A stretch of DNA of 64,000 nt, taken from Chloroflexus islandicus. Its GTDB lineage: Bacteria; Chloroflexota; Chloroflexia; Chloroflexales; Chloroflexaceae. The notes under the pieces are model-generated. The model was not told the origin of the DNA. It did no database searches and saw only the letters and a program-made list of their open reading frames with translations. Every line of letters begins with the position of its first letter. Positions within the stretch are counted from its first letter, which is position 1. The translations under genes and the position numbers were made by a program. Below are positions 35,301 through 43,419 of the stretch, one piece after another. The DNA lies in contig NZ_LWQS01000071.1 of the NCBI RefSeq assembly GCF_001650695.1, forward strand, positions 1 through 64,000, given 5' to 3'.

Positions 35301-37695
35301 TTCGCGTTTGACATGGTATGCGCCTGCCAGTGACACGTATTATTTGCGGGTGCGCCATTACAGTAGCGGTGTGGGCGGTGAACGCACTGGCTACGATTTG
35401 CGGATCGGCGCCTATGGCACCCCGGCAACGCCTGATGCTTACGAACCGGACAATACGCTGGCGACGGCAAAACCGATCAGCGTTGGTGGGTCGCAGCAAC
35501 ACAACTTCCACGCGGTTGGCGATCAAGACTGGGTGTATTTCGATGCTGTCAATGGGATCGAATATACCCTGACCACGAGCCATCTGGGTACGAGGTCTGA
35601 TACGGTGCTCGAGCTGTACAATAGCAGCGGCAGCTTACTCGCCTACAACGACGATTATAGCGGTTTAGCGTCGCGGATTATCTGGACGGCCACGGCAAAC
35701 GGGCGATTCTTCGTCAAAGTGCGCCAGTACAATAGTACCATCTACGGGGCCAATACCGATTATCGCCTGAACTTGGCAAGCGCTGCGCCTGATGCCTATG
35801 AGCCGGACAACACGCTTGCCACGGCGCGCCCAATCACGGTGAATGGCGCGGCGCAAACGCATACGTTCCATGTGGCTGGTGATCAAGACTGGATCTTCTT
35901 TGGCGCCACAGCAGGCTATAGCTACCGAATTGAGACGCTCAATCTGGCGTCGTGCAGTGATACCGTCCTTGAGCTGTACAACAGCAGCGGAGCGTTGCTG
36001 GCGTACAACGATGACGGCGGCGGCGGTTGGGCATCGCGGATTGATTGGGTTGCACCAAGCAGCGCCAATTTCTACGTCAAGGTTCGCCATTACAGTTCGG
36101 CTGCGTATGGCTCCTGCACCGCTTACGATGTGCGGGTAACGAGCAGTGGCATAGTAGGAGATGCCTACGAGCCGGATAATACGCTGAGCACGGCGAAGCC
36201 AATAATCGTCAACAGTGCGGCGCAACGGCGCAACTTCCACATTGCTGGCGATCAAGATTGGGTCTATTTTGACGTGAACGCCGGTAATCGCTACGTCATG
36301 CGGACATTTAATCTAGGGTCGTGCAGCGATACGGTGCTCGAACTGTACAACTCAGGCGGTGTATTGCTGGCACAGAATGATGACGGCGGCGGCGGATTAG
36401 CCTCACGCATTGACTACACTGCTCCGGCCAACGCGCGGCTCTACCTGAAGGTGCGTCACTACAACCCATATACGAGTGGCGCATGCACCCAATACGATCT
36501 TGAGGTCACTAGTACCTCGCTGAACCCTGACGCTTACGAGCCTGACGATACGATGGCGCAAGCACGCAGCTTCACCGTCAACGGCGCCGGCCAAGACCAT
36601 AACTTCCATAGCACAACGGATGTGGACTGGATGGTCTTTACTGCTGCCGGTGGTTCAACCTACACCATCTACACCTACAACTTGGGCGCTGAAGCTGATA
36701 CCGTCCTTGAGCTGTACAACAGCAGCGGTACGTTGCTGACTTACAACGATGACGGCGGCGGCGGTTGGGCTTCGCGAATCGTGTGGACGGCGCCATCCAG
36801 TGGCCCCTTCTTCGTCAAGAGCCGGCCATACGGATCAACTGGCGGGTTGCCTACTGCGACCTATTCATTCCGCATCGTTATTGGCGGTACGCTCAGTGAT
36901 GCAGAACTGGCCGGCCATTTGCCAGTGTCGCTGATCACGGTGCAGAACGAAGCGGTGAACGGCGATCAGTTGCGGTTGGTTGGGATCACGGTTGATGTCG
37001 TGCCGCAACCGGGGCAAGAGTTTACCACTCTCGTCCAAGCGGTGGGCCGGGCTGCGAGCTACAAGCTGGTGGTGACGCCGAAGAGCGATTTGGTCGAATT
37101 GTTAGCGATTGAGCCGCTCGATCCGGCTGGGCAACCGCTGGCTGAAGGCGCGTGGATGGCGCAGGAAGTGGGTCGTGGTGATCTGTCCGTGACCACCGGG
37201 TGGCAATCCGATCAGCCAGCTACGCTCTTGCGGTTGCGCTGGCGGCTGCGGGCGACGCTTGCCGAAAAACAACTCCTGCTGCCGGTGCAAGTGCTCGCCA
37301 CCGATGGCAACGGCGTCTTCTGGCAGAGCAGCGCGCAAGTGGCGGTGCCAACCGTGGCTAGCTCGGCCAAGATAGACACAGTTGATCCGGCGATGGTCAC
37401 GATCTCGTCGACTGCTACGCTCTCCCTCCGCGTGATTGGGCTGGAAGGCGAGCTGCCCAAGGCATATCTGGTTGACCTCAACGGCCAGAACGAGCAACAG
37501 TTCGCCGCTATCGCGTATGCGCCGGGTTCAGCGGATACGCTCATTGCCTCGTTTGATCCATCGTTCAAGCCGGGCCTTTATAAGGTACGGCTCGACCTGT
37601 CGAACGGCAGCCAGCTCTTTTCAGAGACGGTGGTGCGCCTGCTCGCACCGGGTGAGCGGGTATATACCGTGTACGTGCCGGCGACTTCGCGGTAG
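32377..37695 (+). CDS. secreted M4 (thermolysin-like) metalloprotease with eight PPC domains
   Basis: 1772 residues. Signal peptide ~1-36. Propeptide with FTP and PepSY-like regions (~45-235). M4 catalytic domain: zinc motif HEWSH (H341, E342, H345), third ligand E365 in NESFSD, catalytic His420 in GGVHINSGIPNK. From ~515 to ~1503 come eight consecutive PPC-type beta-sandwich units, each opening with (P/G)D(S/A)(Y/F)EPD(N/D) and containing the GDQDWV-type core, spaced about 120 residues. The last ~270 residues (IPT-like DTVDPAMVTIS...) are unassigned. Secreted, calcium-dependent proteolysis is expected; PPC units usually aid secretion or substrate binding. Start supported by AAAGGGG. Expressed with the inhibitor-like gene upstream. 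Confidence 0.93.
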   Translation: MRRRWLLTWSWLTVTVLIVWQAAAILAIAPAAHGAPLAEQPQRVFVDAVIAPHPALAGALPSVLADDPKAVALDFLRGPGASLVATANDLNWVPLRSEQVDNVTVVRVAQYKGAVPIWGADLALQVAGNTVRSLSGAFVPSVAADTKPALNLDEAVKIATLALQNNPPRHDDEELVVLAEAFAKPRLDEHELVFFNPALFELGDSATALAYRLVLTAPDESASATVVVDALTGKVWLSFSNYHSGKNRIIRDANGVNTTGGTTCYTESGPSGTVHPDCTAAFTNTGLTYDYFFNTFGRDSFDNAGAAMIAVVRYGTVANAFWNGYVTAFGPGFATRDVVAHEWSHAVTQYTADLIYNGQSGALNESFSDVFGAMVDRDDWLMGEDTPIGALRSMANPPAYSQPDRVGNYVCTTSDNGGVHINSGIPNKIAYLMSDGGTFNGRTVTAIGRNATERIFYRALTAYLTSSATFADMYNALLAAAGALYGTSSTQYQSTLNAAQAVELNVLPSCGGTATPDSYEPDNSASTAKPITVNGSAQSHNFHVAGDQDWVTFTAVSGNTYIIQTSGLQSNADTVLALFGNNGTLLLAQNDDYGGTFASRISWLATASGPLHVRVTNFANRGGVNTGYNLTVTSDPSSTTPDAYEPDNTLSTAKPITIGGAAQRHNFHVAGDQDWVRFSATAGSTYVIETLNLGPASDTVLELYDGSGNRLAQNDDYGGTYASRIQWYTPSAANLFVKVRHYRSSAYGAATVYDLRVTLIPSPVGDSYEPDNSLGAAKPITVNGAAQTHTFHIAGDQDWVYFDTVASSASYVIETFNLAAGNDTVLELYNSSGALLAYNDDYSGLASRIGFTTSSAQRFFVKVRHYSSSAGHSGLRYDIRVTGVPATTPDSFEPDNTAATARAITPGTLDAPNVTRHNFHVAGDQDWVRITTTAGNFYLFETANLDDRADTVITLFEPNGTTVIAENDDGGGGWASRLTWYAPASDTYYLRVRHYSSGVGGERTGYDLRIGAYGTPATPDAYEPDNTLATAKPISVGGSQQHNFHAVGDQDWVYFDAVNGIEYTLTTSHLGTRSDTVLELYNSSGSLLAYNDDYSGLASRIIWTATANGRFFVKVRQYNSTIYGANTDYRLNLASAAPDAYEPDNTLATARPITVNGAAQTHTFHVAGDQDWIFFGATAGYSYRIETLNLASCSDTVLELYNSSGALLAYNDDGGGGWASRIDWVAPSSANFYVKVRHYSSAAYGSCTAYDVRVTSSGIVGDAYEPDNTLSTAKPIIVNSAAQRRNFHIAGDQDWVYFDVNAGNRYVMRTFNLGSCSDTVLELYNSGGVLLAQNDDGGGGLASRIDYTAPANARLYLKVRHYNPYTSGACTQYDLEVTSTSLNPDAYEPDDTMAQARSFTVNGAGQDHNFHSTTDVDWMVFTAAGGSTYTIYTYNLGAEADTVLELYNSSGTLLTYNDDGGGGWASRIVWTAPSSGPFFVKSRPYGSTGGLPTATYSFRIVIGGTLSDAELAGHLPVSLITVQNEAVNGDQLRLVGITVDVVPQPGQEFTTLVQAVGRAASYKLVVTPKSDLVELLAIEPLDPAGQPLAEGAWMAQEVGRGDLSVTTGWQSDQPATLLRLRWRLRATLAEKQLLLPVQVLATDGNGVFWQSSAQVAVPTVASSAKIDTVDPAMVTISSTATLSLRVIGLEGELPKAYLVDLNGQNEQQFAAIAYAPGSADTLIASFDPSFKPGLYKVRLDLSNGSQLFSETVVRLLAPGERVYTVYVPATSR
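33919..36885 (+). repeat. eight ~370-bp in-frame repeats (PPC units)
   Basis: Units begin near 33919, 34300, 34663, 35038, 35428, 35785, 36157 and 36523. Stretches such as GACGATTATAGCGGTTTAGC are identical between units (34897 and 35650), indicating recent duplication or gene conversion inside the gene. Confidence 0.88.
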
Positions 37696-37727
37696 CCTGT
37701 CCTTGCCGGTTGAGGTAAGCAATGCAA

Positions 37728-37751
37728 GGCGGAGCAGACACCTGCTCCGCC
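37728..37751. terminator. bidirectional hairpin between M4 protease and mscS
   Basis: GGCGGAGCAG pairs with CTGCTCCGCC (loop ACAC). It sits between convergent stops at 37695 and 37756 and is followed by ATTGTTAT. Confidence 0.7.
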
Positions 37752-37755
37752 ATTG

Positions 37756-38769
37756 TTATGGATTGCTCCGCACATGCACGATCTGGGCCGGCAGGGAAAT
37801 CCCCTCGATGCGCAATCGTTCGTGCAGCCGCTTAATCATTTCATGGCGCAAGAGAAACTGGTCGGCAAAGCTCTGACCGCGCAGCACGACAGTAAAGCGG
37901 ACACTTGCGGTATCCATCGCATTGAACCGTACCAATGGCTCAAAGGTGGAGACGCTGCCGGGAGTTTCAGCCAGCACTGTGCGGGCTACCTCAAGCACAA
38001 GTTCTTCAGTGCGTGCAAGATCAGCATTAGAGCCAACCGAAAAATCAACCAACACCGCTAGTTCTGGTTCGGGCCGGCTGAAGTTGGTCACAATCTGCGT
38101 AATCATCTGCGAGTTAGGAATAATAATGATATTGTTTGCCAACTGTCTGATATACGTGTCAGACCAGCGAATATCGGTGACAATGCCTTCTTCGCCGGTA
38201 GAGAGGCGGATGAAATCGCCGGGCCGCACCCGGTTAGAAGCGATAATTTGCACGCCGGCAAAGAAATTGGCCAGCGGTTCGCGCAAGGCCAACGTCAGGC
38301 CGAGGCTCGAACCGGCGATCACGGTTAGCAATGGCCCTAGCGGGACGCCATAGCTGACGAGGAGGGTGCCGCCGATGGCTAATGCCCCCAAACCACGCAG
38401 TAGATTGTTGATTAGCGAGATGTTTCCAATCTGGCGATGGCGCAGATAGGTGTCGATCAGATTAATGATCAGCCGTACCACAAAGACGGTGATCGCCAAT
38501 ACAACGGCAAGATCGAACGCCGGTTGCCAAGCAGCTAGCGTGGCAGTATCGATGAACGGGCCAGAGAAGAAGCGCAGTGTAAACACCAGCGACCAGAAGG
38601 TAAACTGGCCGCCAAGCGCAATTGCGATCGACTCGATCACGATCCGGTGGCGGGCATTGGCCCACCGCCGCACGCGCGGACGCACCAGCCAGTCGAGGAT
38701 CAGGCCGGCCAACAACGTGAATGCGATCAGGGCAATTGTTGCAGTGTCATTGATTTCAGTTGTCATCAT
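37756..38769 (-). CDS. small-conductance mechanosensitive channel (MscS family)
   Basis: 337 residues from the ATG at 38769 (a second ATG follows at once; the frame extends 21 codons upstream without a ribosome binding site). Four to five membrane segments in the first ~170 residues (TIALIAFTLLAGLILDWLV, ..., ALAIGGTLLVSYGVPLGPLLTVI). The pore helix region GSSLGLTLALREPLANFFAGVQI and the beta domain RVRPGDFIRLSTGEEGIVTDIRW are typical MscS. Releases solutes on membrane tension. A minus-strand TATAAT at 38781-38776 would place the transcript start at or next to the ATG, so the mRNA may be leaderless. Confidence 0.9.
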   Translation of the reverse strand: MMTTEINDTATIALIAFTLLAGLILDWLVRPRVRRWANARHRIVIESIAIALGGQFTFWSLVFTLRFFSGPFIDTATLAAWQPAFDLAVVLAITVFVVRLIINLIDTYLRHRQIGNISLINNLLRGLGALAIGGTLLVSYGVPLGPLLTVIAGSSLGLTLALREPLANFFAGVQIIASNRVRPGDFIRLSTGEEGIVTDIRWSDTYIRQLANNIIIIPNSQMITQIVTNFSRPEPELAVLVDFSVGSNADLARTEELVLEVARTVLAETPGSVSTFEPLVRFNAMDTASVRFTVVLRGQSFADQFLLRHEMIKRLHERLRIEGISLPAQIVHVRSNP

Positions 38770-38775
38770 AGCCGT

Positions 38776-38781
38776 ATTATA
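38776..38781 (-). promoter_or_regulatory. -10 element of the mscS gene
   Basis: TATAAT on the minus strand ending seven bases before the ATG at 38769. The -35 is weak. If active, the transcript begins at the start codon. Confidence 0.45.
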
Positions 38782-39064
38782 CGTGATGAGTTGGCAACCG
38801 AAGGTTAGCGCGTGACGGGCCAGCGTCCACAACGCCGAAACTATGCGCTGGCCGGGTGTTGCTTGCGTGGCAGCGCAATGCCCGCATACGTTCGTGATAG
38901 ACTACTGATACACATGCGCTATGAGCAGGTGTTGCACGGTTGATGATGAACATTGAGCGGAATAGAAAAATGACTCGCAGCGTTCATGGATGCGTTAGCC
39001 AATAGCATATTACTATAGTATCCATTGTTCGATGGTCATAGACCGTATTGCCAAAGGTATGTTC

Positions 39065-40303
39065 ATGGACGATCAACAACGCCTTTATGACCTCCGCCGC
39101 ATGCAAACGCTCGCCACCGGTCTATTAGTCTTGGCCGGCATCGTCTTTGTGCTGGCGAGCATCTGGCGTGATGCCGCGCCGTGGGTGCCGTTTGTGCGCG
39201 CCTTTGCCGAAGCGGCCATGGTTGGCGCATTTGCCGACTGGTTCGCTGTTACCGCCCTCTTTCGCCACCCGTTAGGCTTGCCGATTCCGCATACCGCGAT
39301 TGTGCCGGCGCGCAAAGCCAACATTGCGGCTGGCTTTGGCCGGTTTATCGAAACCAACTTTCTCAACCCCGATCAGATTATTGCGTGGATCCGGCGGCAT
39401 GATCCGGTAAGCCGGCTCGCCCATTGGCTACGCGATCCGAAGCGGGGGGAACAGGTGGCCGATGTGGCGGTCGAGGCGTTGGGCGGATTATTACGTGTGG
39501 TTGACGATGATGATGTCAGCCAAGCGTTGGCGCGTGGCCTTAGTCAGCGCTTGGAGACGATCCCGGCGGCGCCGCTGGCCGGACGATTGCTTGGCGTTTT
39601 GGTAGCTGGCGGACGCCAGCGCGATGCGTTGATGCAGTTGGTAAACTTACTGGCCGAGGTGATTGCCAGTAACGAAAAGGAAATCCGCCGCCGCATCGCC
39701 GGTGAGTTGCCGGCATGGGTGCCGCGGATTGTCGATCAACGCATCTACGAGCGGTTGTTGGAAGGGATTCAACGGCTGTTACGCGAATTGCGTGAAGACC
39801 CCGACCATCCGCTCTACCAGCAGTTTACCGCCTTGATCGATCGCTGGATCGTTGATCTGCAATTCGATCCGCAGGTGCAACAACAAGGCGAGGCATTGAA
39901 GCGCGAGGTACTGGCGCATCCGGTGGTGCGCGAGCTGGCGCAAGCGAGCTGGCGTGATCTCAAGCTCACCTTGCTGAGCCAGAGCGTCTCTCCCTCGTCA
40001 CCGCTGCGCCGCTCGATAACTGAGGCTATCGCGCGATTTGCCGATCTGCTCGAGCACGATCCCGAATGGCGTGCGAAGGTCGAACACTGGCTGGCAGCAG
40101 CCGTGGCTGCATTGGTGCGCCGGTACGGGCACGCGATCGGCGAGTTTGTGACGCAGACGGTCAATGGGTGGGACACGGCGGAAGTGACGCGCAAGATCGA
40201 GTTGCAGTTTGGGCGTGATCTGCAATTTATCCGCATTAATGGTACTATTGTAGGTGGATTGGTAGGATTGATGATTTACAGCGTGTCGTTGCTGTTTACC
40301 TAA
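39065..40303 (+). CDS. DUF445-family membrane protein
   Basis: 412 residues from the ATG at 39065 (AAAGGT six bases before; upstream in-frame starts at 39032 and 39059 fit less well). Membrane segments lie near residues 16-34 and at the C terminus (TIVGGLVGLMIYSVSLL), with a large helical middle. Family signature at ~48-90: AAMVGAFADWFAVTALFRHPLGLPIPHTAIVP. DUF445 proteins (YjiN type) have no established function. Divergent from mscS with ~300 bases between. The PLP enzyme gene follows after 34 bases with a strong ribosome binding site. Confidence 0.88.
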   Translation: MDDQQRLYDLRRMQTLATGLLVLAGIVFVLASIWRDAAPWVPFVRAFAEAAMVGAFADWFAVTALFRHPLGLPIPHTAIVPARKANIAAGFGRFIETNFLNPDQIIAWIRRHDPVSRLAHWLRDPKRGEQVADVAVEALGGLLRVVDDDDVSQALARGLSQRLETIPAAPLAGRLLGVLVAGGRQRDALMQLVNLLAEVIASNEKEIRRRIAGELPAWVPRIVDQRIYERLLEGIQRLLRELREDPDHPLYQQFTALIDRWIVDLQFDPQVQQQGEALKREVLAHPVVRELAQASWRDLKLTLLSQSVSPSSPLRRSITEAIARFADLLEHDPEWRAKVEHWLAAAVAALVRRYGHAIGEFVTQTVNGWDTAEVTRKIELQFGRDLQFIRINGTIVGGLVGLMIYSVSLLFT

Positions 40304-40337
40304 ACGAGCGATGGCGCTCGGCGCGCGAGGAGGCGGT

Positions 40338-41606
40338 ATGACCAAGCAGAGCAAGCAAACCATGATCGATGGCCACCGGCTGCATCCTGAAAGCTTGATG
40401 ATGAGCTACGGCTATGTGCCGGCGCTATCGGAGGGCGCGATCAAGTGCCCTATTTTTCAAACCTCAACTTTTGTCTTTCAAACTGCGGAAGAGGGTAAAG
40501 CCTTCTTTGAACTGGCCTACGGCTTGCGCCGTCCGCACGAGGGTGAAGAGATCGGTCTGATCTATAGCCGGCTTAACAATCCCGATCTCGAGATTCTCGA
40601 AGATCGGCTGACGCTCTGGGATCAGTCCGAAGCGGCAGCGGTGTTTGCCAGCGGCATGGCGGCGATTACCACCACCTTGCTTACATTCTTACGGCCCGGT
40701 GATGTCATCGTTCATAGCGAGCCAGTGTACGGCGGCACCGACTACCTGCTCAAACACATTTTGCCGGCCTTTGGCATCCGGCGGTACGGCTTTGTTTCCG
40801 GTGTTTCACCCGAACAGATCGAGACGCAGCTCCGGCGGGCCGGGTTATTTGATGCAGTGGGGATGATCTACCTCGAAACACCGGCCAACCCGACCAACGC
40901 GCTGGTGGATATTGCCGGTTTTGCGGCGCTGGCGAAACGGACGCCGCGCCGGGTGTTGACGGCGGTTGACAACACCTTCCTCGGCCCGCTCTGGCAGCAT
41001 CCGCTAGCACACGGCGCTGATCTCGTGCTCTATTCGGCGACGAAGTACATTGGCGGGCACAGCGATGTGATCGCCGGTGTCTGTTTGGGCAGCCGCGAAC
41101 TGATCGCGCAGGTCAAGGGCATGCGCACGATTATGGGCACGATGGCGGGTGCGCATACGGGATGGCTGCTCTTGCGTTCGCTGGAAACGCTTAAGGTGCG
41201 GATGGAAGCACAGCAGACTGGAGCGCGACGAGTAGCTGATTTTCTCGCCAACCATCCCAAAGTTGAGCGGGTCTACTATTTAGGTCATCTCACGAGTGAT
41301 GATCCGCAGTATCATATCTACCGGCGGCAGTGTGCCGGGCCGGGGGCGATGATCTCGTTCGATCTGCGCGGCGGTGAAGCGGAGGCGTTTCGCTTCCTCA
41401 ACCATCTGCAACTCATCCATTTAGCGGTGAGTTTAGGTGGTACCGAGTCGCTGGCCGAGCATCCGGCGACGATGACCCATGCCGATGTTGACCCTGAAGA
41501 ACGGATCGAGTTTGGGATTGGCCCTAGCATGGTGCGTCTGTCGGTTGGGGTTGAGCATCCTGATGATCTGATCGCCGATCTGAACCAAGCCCTACGCGCC
41601 GTTTGA
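40338..41606 (+). CDS. Cys/Met-metabolism PLP-dependent enzyme (methionine gamma-lyase / cystathionine gamma-synthase family)
   Basis: 422 residues from the ATG at 40338 (GAGGAGG upstream). PLP lysine K236 in LYSATKYIGGHSDV; also YSRLNNPD, ASGMAAI, ETPANPT, DNTFLGP and SLGGTESLAEHPATMTH, all of the family. It catalyses gamma-elimination or replacement on methionine, cystathionine or O-acyl-homoserine. The SLGGTESL and GYVP...KCPIFQTSTFVF pattern leans towards methionine gamma-lyase, but substrate cannot be fixed. No SAM riboswitch upstream. Confidence 0.9.
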   Translation: MTKQSKQTMIDGHRLHPESLMMSYGYVPALSEGAIKCPIFQTSTFVFQTAEEGKAFFELAYGLRRPHEGEEIGLIYSRLNNPDLEILEDRLTLWDQSEAAAVFASGMAAITTTLLTFLRPGDVIVHSEPVYGGTDYLLKHILPAFGIRRYGFVSGVSPEQIETQLRRAGLFDAVGMIYLETPANPTNALVDIAGFAALAKRTPRRVLTAVDNTFLGPLWQHPLAHGADLVLYSATKYIGGHSDVIAGVCLGSRELIAQVKGMRTIMGTMAGAHTGWLLLRSLETLKVRMEAQQTGARRVADFLANHPKVERVYYLGHLTSDDPQYHIYRRQCAGPGAMISFDLRGGEAEAFRFLNHLQLIHLAVSLGGTESLAEHPATMTHADVDPEERIEFGIGPSMVRLSVGVEHPDDLIADLNQALRAV

Positions 41607-41879
41607 TCGTGAATATATTGATCTCGAAAGGGTGACAAATTTCACATATACAAACTTGACAGGAAGGGTTTGTCACCTCATCATGCTAAGTGCGTACTCG
41701 GGTTCATTTGTTTCGGCGCAGGAATGTCGTGTTTGTGGTTGATCACCTCATCTTCGCACCAATGCGCCAGCGTGATGTTTCGCAGATGAGTAAAACAATT
41801 TGCACGGTTAGAGACAGGTGCTAGCCATAGCACGCGTGAGCCGGGGTACGGTTGGATCACGCGCCGCCAAAGAAATGGG
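41607..41879. other. leader region of the PAS-Kai operon with a long inverted repeat
   Basis: 273 bp. GGTGACAAA (41631-41639) and its exact complement TTTGTCACC (41669-41677) flank a TTGACA at 41656-41661, an arrangement suited to an operator around a -35. No clear -10 at standard spacing. A minus-strand ORF (41965 to 41681) crosses the region and looks faintly protein-like but has no supported start. Confidence 0.5.
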
Positions 41880-43064
41880 GTGATCGTTATCGACGCCCAG
41901 CCCCGTTCGACAGCAGAAGACCATCTGCGCGCAGTTGTAAGCCATGACGTTGATGGCGCGATCATTGTCGATCACAGTGGGGCAGTGCGTTTCCTCAACA
42001 GTGCTGCCGAGCGGTTGTTGAATCGTCATGGCGCCGAACTGCACGGCCAGATATTTGGCTTTCCGCTAGTAGTCGGCGAACGAGCGGAAGTTGAGGTGTT
42101 GCGTCCTGATGGCGAATTTGCCGTTGCCGAGATGCGGGTCTTGTCAATCGTGTGGGAAGGTCAAGATGCGTTTTTGATTACGTTGCGCGATGTGACCTTC
42201 GAGCGACGGGCTGAAGCGGCGCTGCGGGAAGCAGAGGCATTTAGTATTGCGATTCTCAATTCGCTGGCTAGCGAAATTGTGGTACTGGATAAGCAAGGCA
42301 AAATTGTGGCGGTCAATGAAGCGTGGCTCCAATTTGGCCGTGAAAACGGGATTACCGATCTCGCGTCGATCAGTGTCGGCGCTGATTACTTTACGGCCTG
42401 CGCGGCAGCGGGGCCGGGCACCGGCGGCCCGGAAGCGTTGCAGGGGTTGAAGGCGGTTCTCTCAGGTGAACTGGCCGAATTCACGTATGAATATCCCTGC
42501 CCCGGCCCGCAGGGCATGCGCTGGTTTGCCTTGCGAGCAGTGCCGTTGCGGGGGGCGCGGCAGGGGTTAGTCGTGGCGCACAACGATATTACCGACCAGC
42601 GTCGCGCTGCCCAAATTGCCGCCGAAGCCGAGATGTTGCGCGAACAGGTACGCCAAATGGAACGCGAGCTAATCTCGGTGGAGGCGATCTCACGGCCTGA
42701 TGAGATGGTGCGATCGTTGACTGCGCCGTTGCGCCAGCGCGCGCCCGATCTGTTTAGCTACGGGTTGGAACGGTATGGCGCATTACTCGAAGAGGCGTTG
42801 TACAGCCGTGTGCATCGCACCCCGGCGCCATCGCGGTCACTGCGCGAATTGGGCGAATGGTTTGGTTCGATTTGGGCGGCGCCACGTGATCTGATCGAGG
42901 TGCATTTGCAAGCGATGCGTGATCGCAGCCAACATAATACGCCCAAGAAGTTGCAAGCATACTTTGAAGAAGGACGCCTGCTTCTGCTAGAATTAATGGG
43001 TCATCTAGCATCGTATTATCGATCAATGGCGGCTGGTGAATTGTCTTTCCGTGATTCAGAGTAG
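41880..43064 (+). CDS. PAS-PAS signalling protein of the Kai operon
   Basis: 394 residues, GTG start (GGGG just upstream). PAS1 at ~12-115 (DGAIIVDHSGAVRFLNSAAERLL), PAS2 at ~125-240 (SEIVVLDKQGKIVAVNEAWLQFG), a short coiled coil (~243-275), and a helical C-terminal region (~280-394: LFSYGLERYGALLEEALYSRV) without kinase, GGDEF or DNA-binding motifs. PAS1 closely parallels PAS1 of the c-di-GMP protein at the other end of the operon, including the shared 'FGFPL' and 'E(I/V)xRPD' segments, so the two sensors are paralogues. It is 34 bases upstream of kaiB. I infer a sensor or output partner of the KaiC pathway. Confidence 0.72.
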   Translation: MIVIDAQPRSTAEDHLRAVVSHDVDGAIIVDHSGAVRFLNSAAERLLNRHGAELHGQIFGFPLVVGERAEVEVLRPDGEFAVAEMRVLSIVWEGQDAFLITLRDVTFERRAEAALREAEAFSIAILNSLASEIVVLDKQGKIVAVNEAWLQFGRENGITDLASISVGADYFTACAAAGPGTGGPEALQGLKAVLSGELAEFTYEYPCPGPQGMRWFALRAVPLRGARQGLVVAHNDITDQRRAAQIAAEAEMLREQVRQMERELISVEAISRPDEMVRSLTAPLRQRAPDLFSYGLERYGALLEEALYSRVHRTPAPSRSLRELGEWFGSIWAAPRDLIEVHLQAMRDRSQHNTPKKLQAYFEEGRLLLLELMGHLASYYRSMAAGELSFRDSE

Positions 43065-43098
43065 CGGCGACTGAAACTGTTGCCGGGACGAACAGACT

Positions 43099-43380
43099 GT
43101 GAGCAAGATTGTTTTGCATCTCTATATCGCTGGCCAGACACCACGCGCCGAACGGGCGATTAGTACGCTTCGCCGGATGATCGAGCAGGAGTTGGCCGGC
43201 TATGAATGTGAGTTGACCATTATTGATGTGCTTGCCGATCCGCAGCAGGCCGAGAATCAAAAGATCTTGGCGACGCCGACCTTGATCAAGAGTTCGCCGC
43301 CACCGTAACGGCGGGTGATTGGCGACCTGTCGAGCGTTAGTGATTTGTTGAATGTCTTGAATCTACCGCCACAATCTTGA
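43099..43380 (+). pseudogene. kaiB: kaiB homologue with an in-frame stop codon
   Basis: GTG start. The first 69 codons encode a KaiB-type thioredoxin-like fold: LYIAGQTPRAERAISTLR, IDVLADPQQAE and ILATPTLIKSSPPP. TAA at 43306-43308 ends the frame just after PPP. Reading on in the same frame gives RRVIGDLSSVSDLLNVLNL and a second stop at 43378-43380, exactly the missing KaiB C terminus (KaiB has PPPxRxIIGDLS at this point). Total would be 93 residues plus stop, normal for KaiB. So a nonsense codon sits in an otherwise intact gene. The truncated product lacks the last strand and helix needed for the fold switch that binds KaiC. Could be a recent null mutation, a sequencing error, or readthrough. 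Confidence 0.85.
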
Positions 43381-43419
43381 GACGTTCTTGCCTCTGTGCA
43401 ACCAATAAGGAGAACGCTG

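Noticed and set aside
41681-41965. 94-codon minus-strand ORF upstream of the PAS-Kai operon, faintly protein-like near its end
   Set aside because: It overlaps the start of the PAS gene, has no ribosome binding site, and no family could be recognised; it might be a decayed fragment, but there is not enough to call it.
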